Of a stretch of DNA of 64,000 bases, positions 11,703-20,834 are shown piece after piece; the first letter of the stretch is position 1, and the number at the start of each line of letters is the position of its first letter. The stretch comes from Zychaea mexicana (taxonomy: Eukaryota > Mucoromycota > Mucoromycetes > Mucorales > Lichtheimiaceae), in NCBI RefSeq assembly GCF_025766255.1, contig NW_026516810.1, positions 1 through 64,000 of the forward strand, written 5' to 3'. Position numbers and translations under genes: made by a program. The notes under the pieces are model-generated. The model worked only from the letters and a program-made list of their open reading frames with translations, was not told where the DNA came from and searched no databases.

Positions 11703-12243
11703 CACCTTATTCACATTCATCATTATCAGTATCACCCTGTGAGGCATCTGCACTAGAGGTGTTTTCTAACATTGCATCAGAAATATGAGGATTTGAGGAT
11801 TGCTGAGAATTTGAATTTTCAGTATATGTTTCTTTTGTCTGTGTATTTGAAATATGAGGAATTTCAAATTGCTGAGAATTTAAATTTTTGGCAACTATTT
11901 CTTTTGGAGGTAATGTATCGGGGTTTTCATAGTATTTCTCATATTTATGTAATTTTTCCTTTAGTTTTATATTTTCCGTTAATGTTTTCTCTTTACTTTT
12001 TTTTTAGAAATAATATCTCTTTCAATATTCGCTTTATTTTAAATTATTTTTAGATGTCTCTTTTTGTTTTTTCGATGCTTTACATTTAATTAATAATTTA
12101 TTCTTTTTAATATTATCATATTTTTCATAAATTGTTTCTTCACCAAATTCTTTAATGTTTATATTATTATTATTTGAAAACATACTTAATTTATTGGTAT
12201 CAAGGACGATTTTGTCATTGTTGAATGTGATTGTATTGTTCAT
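11703..12243 (-). pseudogene. Unknown AT-rich reading frame with one frameshift
   Basis: ATG at 12243 gives MNNTITFNNDKIVLDTNKLS and a basic segment up to about 12040. After a frameshift near 12033-12050 a second frame continues to a stop near 11703-11709. That part has a Lys-rich coiled-coil-like segment (TLTENIKLKEKLHKYEKYYE) and two similar Asn/Ser/Gln-rich units (LNSQQFEIPHIS and SNSQQSSNPHIS). Function unknown. Forty-two bases upstream of the ATG is AAAATTGA (minus strand of 12286-12293), shared with two other reading frames in this region. Confidence 0.4.
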
Positions 12244-12330
12244 GTTTAATATTATGAGGTGTTATTTTTATATAATAAAAACAATTCAATTTTTAAATAT
12301 ATGCATGCCAAGACATACATAATTTAATTT
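12244..12330 (-). promoter_or_regulatory. Shared upstream box with AAAATTGA, copy 1
   Basis: Minus strand: AAAATTGA (12286-12293) within a ~45-base stretch also found upstream of 19582 and, more weakly, 18619. Copies 1 and 2 also share a GCATGCATA-like / ATGCATAC stretch further upstream. The 8-mer is the early promoter element known from Mimivirus, but in such AT-rich DNA chance is not excluded. Confidence 0.35.
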
Positions 12331-12412
12331 TATGAGAAATTATTTTGGTTACACCAACTTATTGTGGCTATTTGTCCAATTAGTACCAATAAACCAGAGC
12401 ATAATCATTATA

Positions 12413-12888
12413 ACCTCAACCGGTCCCTATAGCAAGCATCATTACTGTTCAAGGTTTCGCTCGTATGCTCATGCATGTTGTTTTTGGTGCCAAGTTGATC
12501 CATCTGGTCACTGTTGTTGTCGAGTTTGCCATTTGGATGCTTGTCAATCAGTATCAACCGTTGCCCAAGAAATCGTACTTGCTATCTTTACTACGAGCAA
12601 CCTCCACATCTCCGAATCACTTTGATTCCATGCCCCTTCCTCCCCGCATCTGCGATCCCCTGTTGGCCATGAGCCTCATGTCAAGACATCCGAAGGAATG
12701 GCTGATGTTGAAGACGATGTTTCTGTCACTGCTGCTGAAGAGTGAGATCAAGAAGAACAGGTAGTCAAAGAAGAGGAGGTAGCGAAAACTGAAGAAAAAG
12801 ACGGAAAAAAACAGGAGGAGAAGAAAGCCGCGAAGGTCGTCGATACTACACAAGATGATGAAGAGTAAGTCGAGGAGGAACAAGCCAC
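12413..12888 (+). pseudogene. Middle piece of the disrupted membrane/acidic-repeat gene
   Basis: From about 12413 one frame reads PVPIASIITVQGFARM, then a hydrophobic stretch VTVVVEFAIWMLVNQY. After a frameshift (near 12600-12640) a second frame reads HEPHVKTSEGMADVEDD and an acidic Glu/Lys-rich region with two in-frame stops (TGA near 12747, TAA near 12866). It ends with one unit of the VDTTQDDEE-type repeat, VEEEQATK, directly at the border of AT-rich insert 2. The same repeat unit resumes at 20834. Confidence 0.6.
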
Positions 12889-13233
12889 GAAAATTCCATC
12901 GAAATTTTGCATATTATGCATATAAATTGTGTAACCTTTATATTGAGGTCTCATAATATCTTCAACTGATTTTAATAACATTTCTTCAAAACTATTATAA
13001 TCTGTTAAATAATATAAATTTAAATTATAACCATCGTACCAACCACAAGCATATAGAATAAAACTATTATTAATATCTCTATATGTCTCAATATCATAAC
13101 TAATAATTCTATCATCTCTAATTATACTTTTTTTACTTTTATTTCTATGAATAGGTTTGCAATTAATTATTGATTCAATATATAATAAACATTCAATATT
13201 ATTATCAATTACTAAAATATGGTGTATACTATC
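12889..13233 (-). pseudogene. Protein-primed family B DNA polymerase fragment of the mitochondrial linear plasmid type (dpo)
   Basis: The minus strand has an open frame of about 112 residues, with no start and no stop at its ends. It contains RDDRIISYDIETYRD and, about 60 residues later, YKGYTIYMHNMQNFDGIF. These are the exonuclease I motif (D-x-E in YDIET) and the exonuclease II motif (HNxxxFD) of the DNA_pol_B_2 family, which replicates fungal mitochondrial linear plasmids by protein priming. Both ends are truncated: one at the acidic-repeat gene (12889), the other at the transposon fragment (13233). Exo III and the polymerase domain are absent. Standard-code reading has no stops, so it may be a fairly recent arrival. 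Confidence 0.8.
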
Positions 13234-14151
13234 TTAAACCATGAATTGTCGAAAATTGAGATTTTTTAAAGTGCCGCTGGATAATAGAATAGCCGCTACA
13301 TGTGTAGGCATTGTCAGCCAATCCAATAGTAGACATTTCTTTGTATATTGATAGTAACGTGTAGATTTAATCTTCTGTTCCACTTCTTCTATGAGAGCGA
13401 TATCTGCGTGTCGTAAACTTTTCAACTAGCTTAAGAGCTTCGCTTCCAGTTTTCATTTCATTATATGCATGAATATAGCGCCAGCAACGGTTGTAGTAAC
13501 GGCGAATTTCTGCAGGTGGTTCATCAGGTGGAGATACCTGATCCAAGCAATCCTCGAGCCTTTTTTCAAGAGCTGTAAACGAGTAATCACACTCCTTTTT
13601 CGCACTTCGTTTCCCTGCACCGCAATACCTTTCAATCGTAGCTCATAGTCGCTCATGTTTCGCTCCTTGTCCTTTTTTGAGTTCATTTCAGGTTGGATAA
13701 TTGGGGTAAGTTTCAAAAATGCTTCTTCGACAGTCAGCACTGGCACAAAGTCCTCCAACACAACCTCTACTTCATCATCCTTATGAAAGAAGGAAGTGAT
13801 TTAATAATTCCCTTTCTTCTTTTCTGATGCTTTCTCTAGCTGCTAGTATTTGGTGGTTCTGCCGTGTCCCCAATATTTGCCACAAGACTTCGCATCTGCT
13901 TTATTGTCCCAAATAATAGGAAACTTTTGGCTTGTTGTAGTAGCTGTCGTCGTTGTCGTTGTGGTTTCTGTTGCTTCTTCGAACGCAGTGAGAATCTCAA
14001 AGACGTTTGATTCTTGTTCAGTCACATCAGATGAAGTCTGGTTCTCAACAATTGGCGATTCTTCTAGTCTTGCAACTTTTTGAAATCGTCCGTTTTTTGA
14101 GCTTTGAAGCTGTTCTAAGGCGCGTTTTTGTTTGTTGGAAATAGGAGCCAT
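13234..14151 (-). pseudogene. Remnant of a Mucorales-type transposon-associated reading frame
   Basis: ATG at 14149-14151 gives MAPISNKQKRALEQLQSSKN, and later WDNKADAKSCGKYWGHGRTT. After in-frame stops and frameshifts, frames at 13453-13761 and 13234-13425 continue with KDDEVEVVLEDFVPVLTVEE-like and GNEVRKRSVITRLQLL-like segments. The order 'basic Met-Ala-Pro start, IW-NKADA block, SRTTKW-like block, acidic KKDDE block' resembles the N-terminal part of proteins often found next to DDE transposases in Mucorales repeats. That likeness is from memory and not verified. GC content here is higher than the flanking AT-rich DNA, so it looks nested. Confidence 0.5.
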
Positions 14152-14880
14152 TGTTAGGCGTTGTAATGATAGAGCTTAAATAATAAGGAACATAATCAAG
14201 TATCTTTGAGATGATGTTTTATTCAAAGCTTTTTTATATTCTAGCTATTAAGGCGGCGATATTAATTTATCCATTTAGTGGATAAACTATGTGATAGAGG
14301 ATGGATCAAGGATGTATCAGAACTTCTCTTGAAGTCGCTATGTTAATCGGGCACATCTTTGAAACCAGCATTAGCTGGCTGCTGTAATGGCTGAGGTACC
14401 TGTTGATAGGTTCATTGTCCTGCTCACGTAAGGTAAATCGTCTGAGTGAGAGGTTTTCTTGTATGGTATAATGTTTAACTGAATATCTTATTCTTGATAT
14501 CTTAAGCAGTGTATTAATGTGGTTCACCACAGGTGTGTTATTGGGAAAATGGGTGAGTAAGAAGAGCAGTAACGCACTCATATTACTGGATAAGCCAGCT
14601 ATTTGTGTGTAACCTTGGAACATCTATGGTTACACACTGCCAAAAAAAATTCTTCTCCTTGCCCAAACAACTGTCGAAATCCTCCACCTACTTAGTAACT
14701 TTTCATATCCCGACAAAACTTCAAAGGCTATCAGAGCGATGAGAAATGCTTTTCTCAAAAAACAAAAACGTACAATGTGTTAAGAGTACCTTTATAAATA
14801 TGTTCTACGTCGCAGAGTATTGATAACTTCATTTCAGACAGCCCTGATAGGATTCCTTTTTTTCATGTCAGTGATCGAAT
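14152..14880. other. No gene seen
   Basis: About 730 bases of intermediate composition, probably the rest of the transposon fragment. A 105-residue minus-strand frame (14306-14623) shows no recognisable domain. Confidence 0.4.
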
Positions 14881-15865
14881 TTATTTATGGTTTAAGACAG
14901 TATGCACCATATGCTTATTAATAAATCGTTTTAAAATATTTTCAGTTAAAACATCTTTGAATTTGAATAAAATATTACCTGATTTAAGTATATACCCAAT
15001 TCTACTATTTGGATTTAACTCAGTAATAAGAATATCAATATCTAAAGAATATCTATATAAATTACCATATAATGAATTATAATAAAAATCTTTTTTAACT
15101 AAAATACCTAATTTATTTAACTCAAAACTATACGGTATATATTCACTAGATAAAATTTTACTTTGAATATCTCTTACAAGTGTTGTGTTTGAATACTTTT
15201 TAATTTGATGTTTAATACTTTGGAATTGATCTAAATCAATACTTTTAGATAAAATAATATTTCTTACATTAAGATAGATAGTATCACCTAAATCTAAGTT
15301 ATATTTTATTGCTTCTAATTCGATCTCAAATTCAATAAAATCAAATATTTCATTAGGATCAGTTTTATTCGTAATAAGTAATTGTCTAGATAGACTATAC
15401 ATGATTACCACTAATAATAAGAGGAATGAGACAAAATAATTTATTTGCACTTAAACTGTTTAACATTGTTGTAATAGTACTAACTCCATTACTTCTATAA
15501 TTATATAGTTTACAATATTTATTATCATTCTTTTTCCAATCATACTTATTGTTTCTAAAATTGGTGAAATCAATCATTTTAGAAGGATCAAATCCCAAAT
15601 TAACTAATACTTTAGATTCATTAATAGATGAACTATATACTTCACTATTATTTTCTGAAGGGTTTTTATTTATACATACCACTGAAGGTAATAAAGCTAA
15701 AAGTAAATTATCTGGAGTATTAATCCACATATTACTAGTAATTAAACCATCAGGTGTTTTAATCCTAATGTAACTTGAAATAAGCTCTGTAAAAGAGTAT
15801 AAATCACAGGTATTCGAAGGGAAAATAGGGCAATCGCTAAAAATATAGAATAAGTTTGTAAACAT
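14881..15865 (-). pseudogene. Unknown plasmid-like AT-rich reading frame with one frameshift
   Basis: Two overlapping minus-strand frames (15395-15865 and 14881-15450) read as one protein of about 320 residues with a frameshift near 15395-15450. The first starts MFTNLFYIFSDCPIFPSNTC; the second ends IGYILKSGNILFKFKDVL and NKHMVHTVLNHK. Repeated Leu/Ile/Tyr/Asn use and lack of Gly/Ala/Pro fit mitochondrial or plasmid coding. No domain is recognised. The first ~60 bases of the gene are repeated at about 19920-19984 (see separate entry). The neighbouring DNA polymerase fragment suggests the same plasmid source, but that is inference. Confidence 0.45.
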
Positions 15866-16101
15866 TCTATTTTTAAAGTAAGTAAGTAATTAGATAGCAT
15901 CGAATTTTTAATAATGATTTATTTAGTTTCAAGATTAATTATCTCTACTTACAGTACCGCCACAAGAAAACATAAACTAAGGTACCAGGGGAGAATTTTA
16001 TAAAATAATAATATATATCGATATCATGGGAGATTATTTATTATTATTATAAAATAATAATAATAATCTTTTATATGAATCATCAACCCAGAATGATTCG
16101 T

Positions 16102-17045
16102 TTAAATAATAGCAATAACTAAAAATCCAATATGACATAAAAACATAATTAATAATAATACAAAATTATTCCAATCTCTTAATGAAATAATAAGGCAAAC
16201 TAATTTATGTAATAAAGGTCTATTCTTAATAAATTCTCGTTCTTCAATTTTAATTAGTTTACTTAACATACCTATAATTAAAAAGAAACAATCAAGAATT
16301 CCAATAAATGTAAATAGACAAACACATAAAATTAAAATAGGAGTAGGATTTCCATCACTACCTCTAAAATATTCATTTAATAAATTAAATACATCTTGAG
16401 GATTTTCAATGAATTTTGAATTAATTCTACAAAATTTTTACTATTTTCATTTGGAGAATTAATTTTGAAGTTTCCATCTGGTGGAGGACTACCAGATCTT
16501 TCATTAGAGTGATAATACATTCTTTCACACATTTCTCTCATTTTTTTTCTTTCTTCATAGTTATGATTCATCATTTCACCTAATCCATAAGTAGCAAAAC
16601 TACCAATAGTACCAACAATACCTAAAAACAATCTATTTCTAGGATTTGTTTTTGCAATTTTAACTGCAGCAGTTATTGTTGTTCCAGAAATAATTCCCGC
16701 AGCAACTCCAGGAGAAGTAATTGGTTTATCATTATTAGAATTACTATTTGATGGATGATTATTTGACCCTGCACCTCCATCTCCAAAATTAATATTAAAA
16801 GTATTTTTTGATGAAGGATTTGTATTAGATGAATTAGGGGCAGAACTTATATAAATTAATAAACCTAGTAATACTAAACCTAAAGAGCCTGTAAAAATGT
16901 TAGAAAGATTATCATTTAAGAAGTGAATAAATTCTATGAAATAAAGATGAATAGAATCAACTAGAATATTAGGAATTAAAAATACAGATGCAAATCTAAA
17001 ATGATTTTTATCTGTAGAATAGTAATGGTGATTGGTTTAGGTCTT
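16102..17045 (-). pseudogene. Plasmid-like membrane protein, 5' truncated and frameshifted
   Basis: The minus strand is open from about 17045 to a stop at 16102-16104 except for one frameshift near 16430. It encodes about 310 residues: a hydrophobic segment near the start (TGSLGLVLLGLLIYISS), an Asn/Ser/Pro-rich linker (NINFGDGGAGSNNHPSNS), a Gly-rich hydrophobic segment (FLGIVGTIGSFATYGLGEM), and two C-terminal helices (LILCVCLFTFIGILDCFFLI and FVLLLIMFLCHIGFLVIAII). No ATG starts the frame. Similar membrane proteins of unknown function occur beside dpo genes in fungal mitochondrial DNA; this likeness is tentative. Reading uses the standard code with no TGA codons noted. Confidence 0.5.
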
Positions 17046-17131
17046 GATGATTATTTTAAATCAATTGTTTTTATAGAATATTTAAATAGATAATGAATAT
17101 CTTCAATAATACATTAATTTATAACTTTTTT

Positions 17132-18619
17132 TTATTTTTTATATTCATTTACTATATGTTTTGTATTAAAGTTACTTTCTTTTTCCCAAGTACTATCGTC
17201 ATTGCTATAACTAGTCCATTTTACATAAAAAATATATTTGCCTTGATTATCTAACGTATAGTCTAATATTTTTTCTACTTTATATGATATTTTGTCCTTT
17301 GATTTTTCATTGTATTTATTTCTTCTTCTTTTTTTACCTGGTTCAGGTATTTCATTTTCTAATATTATATCGTCATCAACATCATTTAGCATTTCTATAT
17401 CTTCTATATTAAGATTCATTATTCTCTCTTGCATATCTATCATTTCATTATATTCCTGATTAATTGTTTGAGAATTTTTAAAAATATAATTAAGTTTAGT
17501 TAATTTTGTAGGAAATTCAAAATTATTATTATACCATAACATATGATGTGGTAATGCTTCTATTTTGTAATCATCTACTGTTTTCCATATATTCTTTATT
17601 AAACAAGCTACTCTAAATTGTAAATTATAGTATTTTATATCAGTTATTTGAACAGCAGATCTATTGTTATTAAACCTATCAAATTTACTAGCTAAAACTG
17701 AGAAATGATTTTCAATACCTAAACGAAATGAACCAAATTTTTTATTGTAATCAAGTTCTATAACAGTTCTTTTTACATTTTGCTCTTTTCTTATTGGGTA
17801 TACAAAATTTCTTTTATCAAATTTATTATTAGAATTATATTCATCAGCATTGTTAATAAATTTTTGTATAAATAAATCATACCCACCATCAAAACCAATA
17901 TAATCAGCTTCCGATATTTTATCTTTAAAAAACTTCATATTCAAAAACATAGTACCATTATTACCAATAGCGCATTTTTCAGTATCTGATACATATGTAA
18001 TCATATTATTCATATCAGACATAACTTATATTCTTAATCCTGAACCTTTTAATTTATATGAGTATATAGTTTTTATAGATTCACTTGGATTATAGTATTT
18101 AATTTTACTATCATGGCCATCAAGAAATAGTGTTATATTTTTAAAACCATCAGGATTATTTGCTTTTGCTGCTAATATCCTTATTTTTATATTTGAAAAT
18201 AATTCTTTTAAATCTTTTTTTACAATTTTATTTAAATCAGCATAATTAGTAATCCAAAATTTCTTATATAAATCGTAAGAAGTTGTGTATGGTATAAATT
18301 CGTGCATATTCTTACCAGGATTACCAAATACAATATGGTATAATAAAATTAAACCTTTTTCAATTTCTCTATATGGACTAGGATATTCTTTATTTCCATA
18401 TAAAATCACTAAGAAATAAAATACAGGTATATAACCTAATTGTTTTAAAAGTATATCTTTTATAAATTTTATTTTATCGTCTTTGGTATCTTTAATTTCT
18501 ATCCTATGGTTAAATCTATTATGAATGTATGGCCGTTCCATATTTAAAAATGTCCATTTATTTCCAATAAGTTTATAAACTTCTGAGTTTAATTGGCTAG
18601 TAAGATTATCAGTGTCCAT
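17132..18619 (-). pseudogene. DDE transposase-like protein with a C-terminal chromodomain, one in-frame stop
   Basis: A single frame runs from ATG 18619 to the stop at 17132, broken only by one TAA at 18023-18025. The N-terminal half (197 residues) ends TLFLDGHDSKI, then YSYKLKGSGLRI. After the stop VMSDMNNMITYVSD and YIGFDGGYDLF follow, then a charged helix region with FRLGIENHFSVLASKFDRF. FLDGHD and FDGGY sit where the first two acidic residues of DDE_Tnp_4 (Harbinger-type) nucleases lie, and GIENHFS is a plausible third (Glu). The last ~50 residues (KVEKILDYTL, YFVKWTSYSNDDSTWE-like) form a canonical chromodomain. A nuclear targeting role through methylated histone H3 is known for chromodomains of other mobile elements. 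One transition in a Gln codon could explain the stop. Confidence 0.7.
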
Positions 18620-18850
18620 TATATTAATAATAGTAATAGTAGAAGTAGTAGAAGTAGAAGTAGTAGCAGTAGTAGCAGTGGTAGCAGTAGTAAAAATATA
18701 TATTAAGGTTGCCGCGTTTAAGACAAAAGGTTATCCTTAATAAGAAAAGAAGAATGTATAAAATATGTAAGTAATCAAGTATAAGCAATTACTTATTATA
18801 TTAAAAACAAATTCAATTTTTTGATAAAAAGTAATTGAGTTTGAATTTTA
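18620..18850 (-). promoter_or_regulatory. Upstream region of the DDE-chromodomain gene with AAAATTGA box, copy 3
   Basis: Minus strand AAAATTGA lies at 18813-18820, 193 bases upstream of the ATG at 18619. An imperfect AGT/AGC trinucleotide tract (18632-18692) lies between box and ATG. The box is set in a stretch resembling those at 12286 and 19643. Confidence 0.35.
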
Positions 18851-19060
18851 TAAAAAAACTCAAACTCCGATAATAAAACAATAGTAAAATGATTTGTCAT
18901 CAATAAAAAGCAATTGCTAATGTATATCCCCCTTTTTTAGAAAATCTAAAATAAAAAATCTATACTCTCCCCTACTGAGAAAGGCAATAAACCATTTCAT
19001 CAATATTTTTCATAATTTCTTCTTTACTTTTTGATTTATACATCTCTATTATTGTAATAA
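18851..19060. other. AT-rich spacer
   Basis: No gene seen between the DDE-chromodomain gene and the Cys/His protein. Confidence 0.4.
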
Positions 19061-19582
19061 TTATTTTATAGCATAAGCTAGATTAAAGCTGCCACTATTG
19101 CAGATATACACTTTTTGGATTTTTTTGGATTTTCTTTTTTGGATTTTTTCTATATCTTTTTTAAGAATACCATTGTTATTAACAATTATACATGTTAATT
19201 CTGGATTTTCAATTTTTTTTGTAGGTTTTTTGTTGTGTTTTTTAGGTGTATGAAGTTTACTATGTTTATTACAAAGAAAATCCAGCTTATTATCACCTAT
19301 ATTTATATTAATCTTCCTATGACACATATGACCTTCTTTTTTACCTCTTCTATGAATAAAAGTACATACATTAGGTGAAGAGTTAAGATACCAAAAGTTT
19401 TTATCTTCGACTTCATTAATTTTTTCTTTAATTATATTCTCCATCAATTTCTTTTTTTCATCTTCTTTTTTAAATAATATCTCATCTTTAAAATAATTTT
19501 TCATAACTTGTAACATTGATTCTTTAATAGAATTAATCATATTATGTTTATCAATAAGTATTTCTGTATTCAAGATAACCAT
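19061..19582 (-). CDS. Unknown Cys/His-motif protein, AT-rich
   Basis: 173 residues, intact frame from ATG 19582 to TAA. The N-terminal ~60 residues are Lys/Glu-rich and helical. Then NVCTFIHRRGKKEGHMCHRK and, after 15 residues, DFLCNKHSK: Cys73, Cys87, Cys104 and His107 form a probable zinc site (C-x13-C-x16-C-x2-H). The C-terminal part is very basic (TPKKHNKKPTKKI) with KSKKIQK near the end. This 'C...RGKKxGxxC...C..H' layout occurs in proteins of nucleocytoplasmic large DNA viruses and in some fungal mobile-element proteins. Neither origin can be proven from this. The gene lies directly upstream of the DDE-chromodomain gene on the same strand and may be its partner. Confidence 0.5.
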   Translation of the reverse strand: MVILNTEILIDKHNMINSIKESMLQVMKNYFKDEILFKKEDEKKKLMENIIKEKINEVEDKNFWYLNSSPNVCTFIHRRGKKEGHMCHRKININIGDNKLDFLCNKHSKLHTPKKHNKKPTKKIENPELTCIIVNNNGILKKDIEKIQKRKSKKIQKVYICNSGSFNLAYAIK

Positions 19583-19690
19583 TTTTATTTTATGAAAATC
19601 TGGGTAATATATAATGTATTTATTTTTATAATAAGAAAAAATTCAATTTTTAATAAAAAAGTATGCATGTCAAAAATGTTTGTGTAACAT
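19583..19690 (-). promoter_or_regulatory. Shared upstream box with AAAATTGA, copy 2
   Basis: Minus strand AAAATTGA at 19643-19650, 60 bases upstream of the ATG at 19582. About 45 bases around it align with copy 1 (12276-12320), including a following ATGCATAC-like stretch. Confidence 0.4.
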
Positions 19691-19774
19691 TTAAATCATT
19701 TCGACCAAAATTGGCCATACCGATAGTAGATTATTTATAGATATAAAAGGTTATAGTCCATTACCGATTAGTCC

Positions 19775-20014
19775 TCAATACTTATGTTTAATAAACTTAA
19801 TAATGGATAGAATATTATTCTGTAATAAAGAATAATAAGTTTGTAATAATCTATTATATCTATAAATAAGTATTTTAAACCAATAACTAGAAATAACCCA
19901 AACTAAGTTTAAAGTTAATCGCAGGATACGAAGGGGGAATAGGGCGATCGCTAAAATTTTAAAAGACATTTTTGTAAACATTTTTTTTAATAAATTAATA
20001 AAATTAGATAGCAT
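19775..20014 (-). pseudogene. Second copy of a plasmid-like gene start
   Basis: About 79 residues from ATG 20014. The stretch 19920-19984 is a diverged duplicate of 15790-15865 (both contain a TAGGGC(A/G)ATCGCTAAAA core on the plus strand), so two paralogous 5' ends are present. In this copy the matching frame reads ILAIALFPLRILR and the rest is aromatic and hydrophobic. Function unknown. Confidence 0.4.
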
Positions 20015-20151
20015 CAATTAAATAACACTATTTTTTAAAAAATAGACATTTAGTTTCTCATTAAATAATGATACTTATAGAATCCACCTCAAAAAGGTAT
20101 GTCTGAATAAGATCCTATCTAGAAGGAAAGAAGTATGTTTGTTTTCTTTCC
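20015..20151. other. Right part of the AT-rich insert with a short inverted repeat
   Basis: TAGAAGGAAAG (about 20129-20139) and CTTTCCTTCTA (about 20147-20157) can form a stem just before the tandem array. No gene. Confidence 0.5.
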
Positions 20152-20834
20152 TTCTAAAGGAGGATATGTAAATAACAGTTTCGTATTAAACCCATTACCC
20201 TTCTAAGAGCACCTGCAGCAGTCGCTGTTACAAAACTGTTAAATTTCAGAGTTTAACAGCCCGCTTAACAGTGCGTAACAGCTTAACAGGGCATTTCGTG
20301 CAGCGGTTACTGTTACGAAGCTGTTAACTTCACACGTCGTTGGTTTCAATGAAAGCTTTGCCCTTTCTCCTGAGCAGGGGGCAGCGGCAGAAACGTCAGA
20401 CAGGCGAGTGGCGTTAGAAGTAGCGTTGTTCAATTTGAAGAATACAAACAAAGAATGAAGTGAGATATAGCTTTATTTTTCAAGTCCTTTTTCTCGATTC
20501 AAGAAACTGTTAAATTTAACAGTTTTTGTTCGGGCTGTTAAATTTAATAGGACGTTAACAGCAACCGCTGCAAGGTCTGGCTGTTAAATATTTTGTTAAA
20601 TTTAATATAACAGGTTCTTAACAGCGACTGCTGCAGGTGCTCTAAAGGAGGATATGTAAATAACAGTTTCGTATTAAACCCATTACCCTTCTAAAGGAGG
20701 ATATGTAAATAACAGTTTCGAATTAAGCCCATTACCCTTCTAAAGGAGGATATGTAAATAACAGTTTCGTATTAAACCCATTACCCTTCTAAAGGAGGAT
20801 ACGTAAATAACAGTTTCGTGTTAAACCCATTACC
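20147..20834 (+). repeat. 49-bp tandem repeat array, five copies, split by a MITE
   Basis: The unit is CCTTCTAAAGGAGGATATGT, then AAATAACAGTTTCG and xATTAAACCCATTAC. Copies begin near 20151, 20642 (interrupted by the MITE), 20692, 20741 and 20790. They differ at only a few positions (for example GTATTAA/GAATTAA/GTGTTAA). The last copy runs directly into the acidic-repeat gene at 20834. Its origin is unknown; such repeats are common in organellar DNA. Confidence 0.9.
20207..20642. mobile_element. Harbinger-like MITE, 436 bp, with 3-bp TAA target duplication
   Basis: Starts GAGCACCTGCAGCAGTCGCT and ends AGCGACTGCTGCAGGTGCTC, perfect inverted repeats of at least 22 bases. It is flanked by TAA on both sides (20204-20206 and 20643-20645) and sits inside the 49-bp repeat, whose uninterrupted copies show the empty site CCTTCTAAAGG. 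The TAA duplication and GAGCA-type ends match PIF/Harbinger (Tourist-like) elements. There are many internal GCTGTTAAATTT-type subterminal repeats. No transposase is encoded. A 70-residue frame inside is incidental. Confidence 0.9.

Larger units (their letters stand above)
11380..12412. mobile_element. AT-rich insert 1 (about 1 kb) splitting the membrane-protein gene
   Basis: Composition changes abruptly to very AT-rich. The flanks resemble each other: CCTAACCGGTATAGC at about 11369 and CTCAACCGGTCCCTATAGC at about 12415, which may mark the insertion target. It carries two minus-strand reading frames (described separately). No terminal inverted repeat was proven. Confidence 0.5.
12889..20834. 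mobile_element. AT-rich composite insert 2 (about 7.9 kb) within a 57-bp coding repeat
   Basis: Both borders fall in the same 57-bp coding repeat: the left border follows GAGGAACAAGCCACGAAA and the right border precedes AAGGCCGTCGATACCGCGCA. The insert is mostly very AT-rich, carries genes on the minus strand, and itself contains a less AT-rich transposon fragment (about 13230-14640), a 49-bp tandem array and a MITE. It is therefore a layered structure rather than one simple element. Components are listed individually. Confidence 0.65.

Noticed and set aside
13843..14151. Intact transcription factor
   Set aside because: Frame is broken by stops and its layout fits a transposon remnant.
16000..16080. 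CRISPR-like array of short repeats
   Set aside because: Only ATTATT-type simple sequence; eukaryotic nuclear context.
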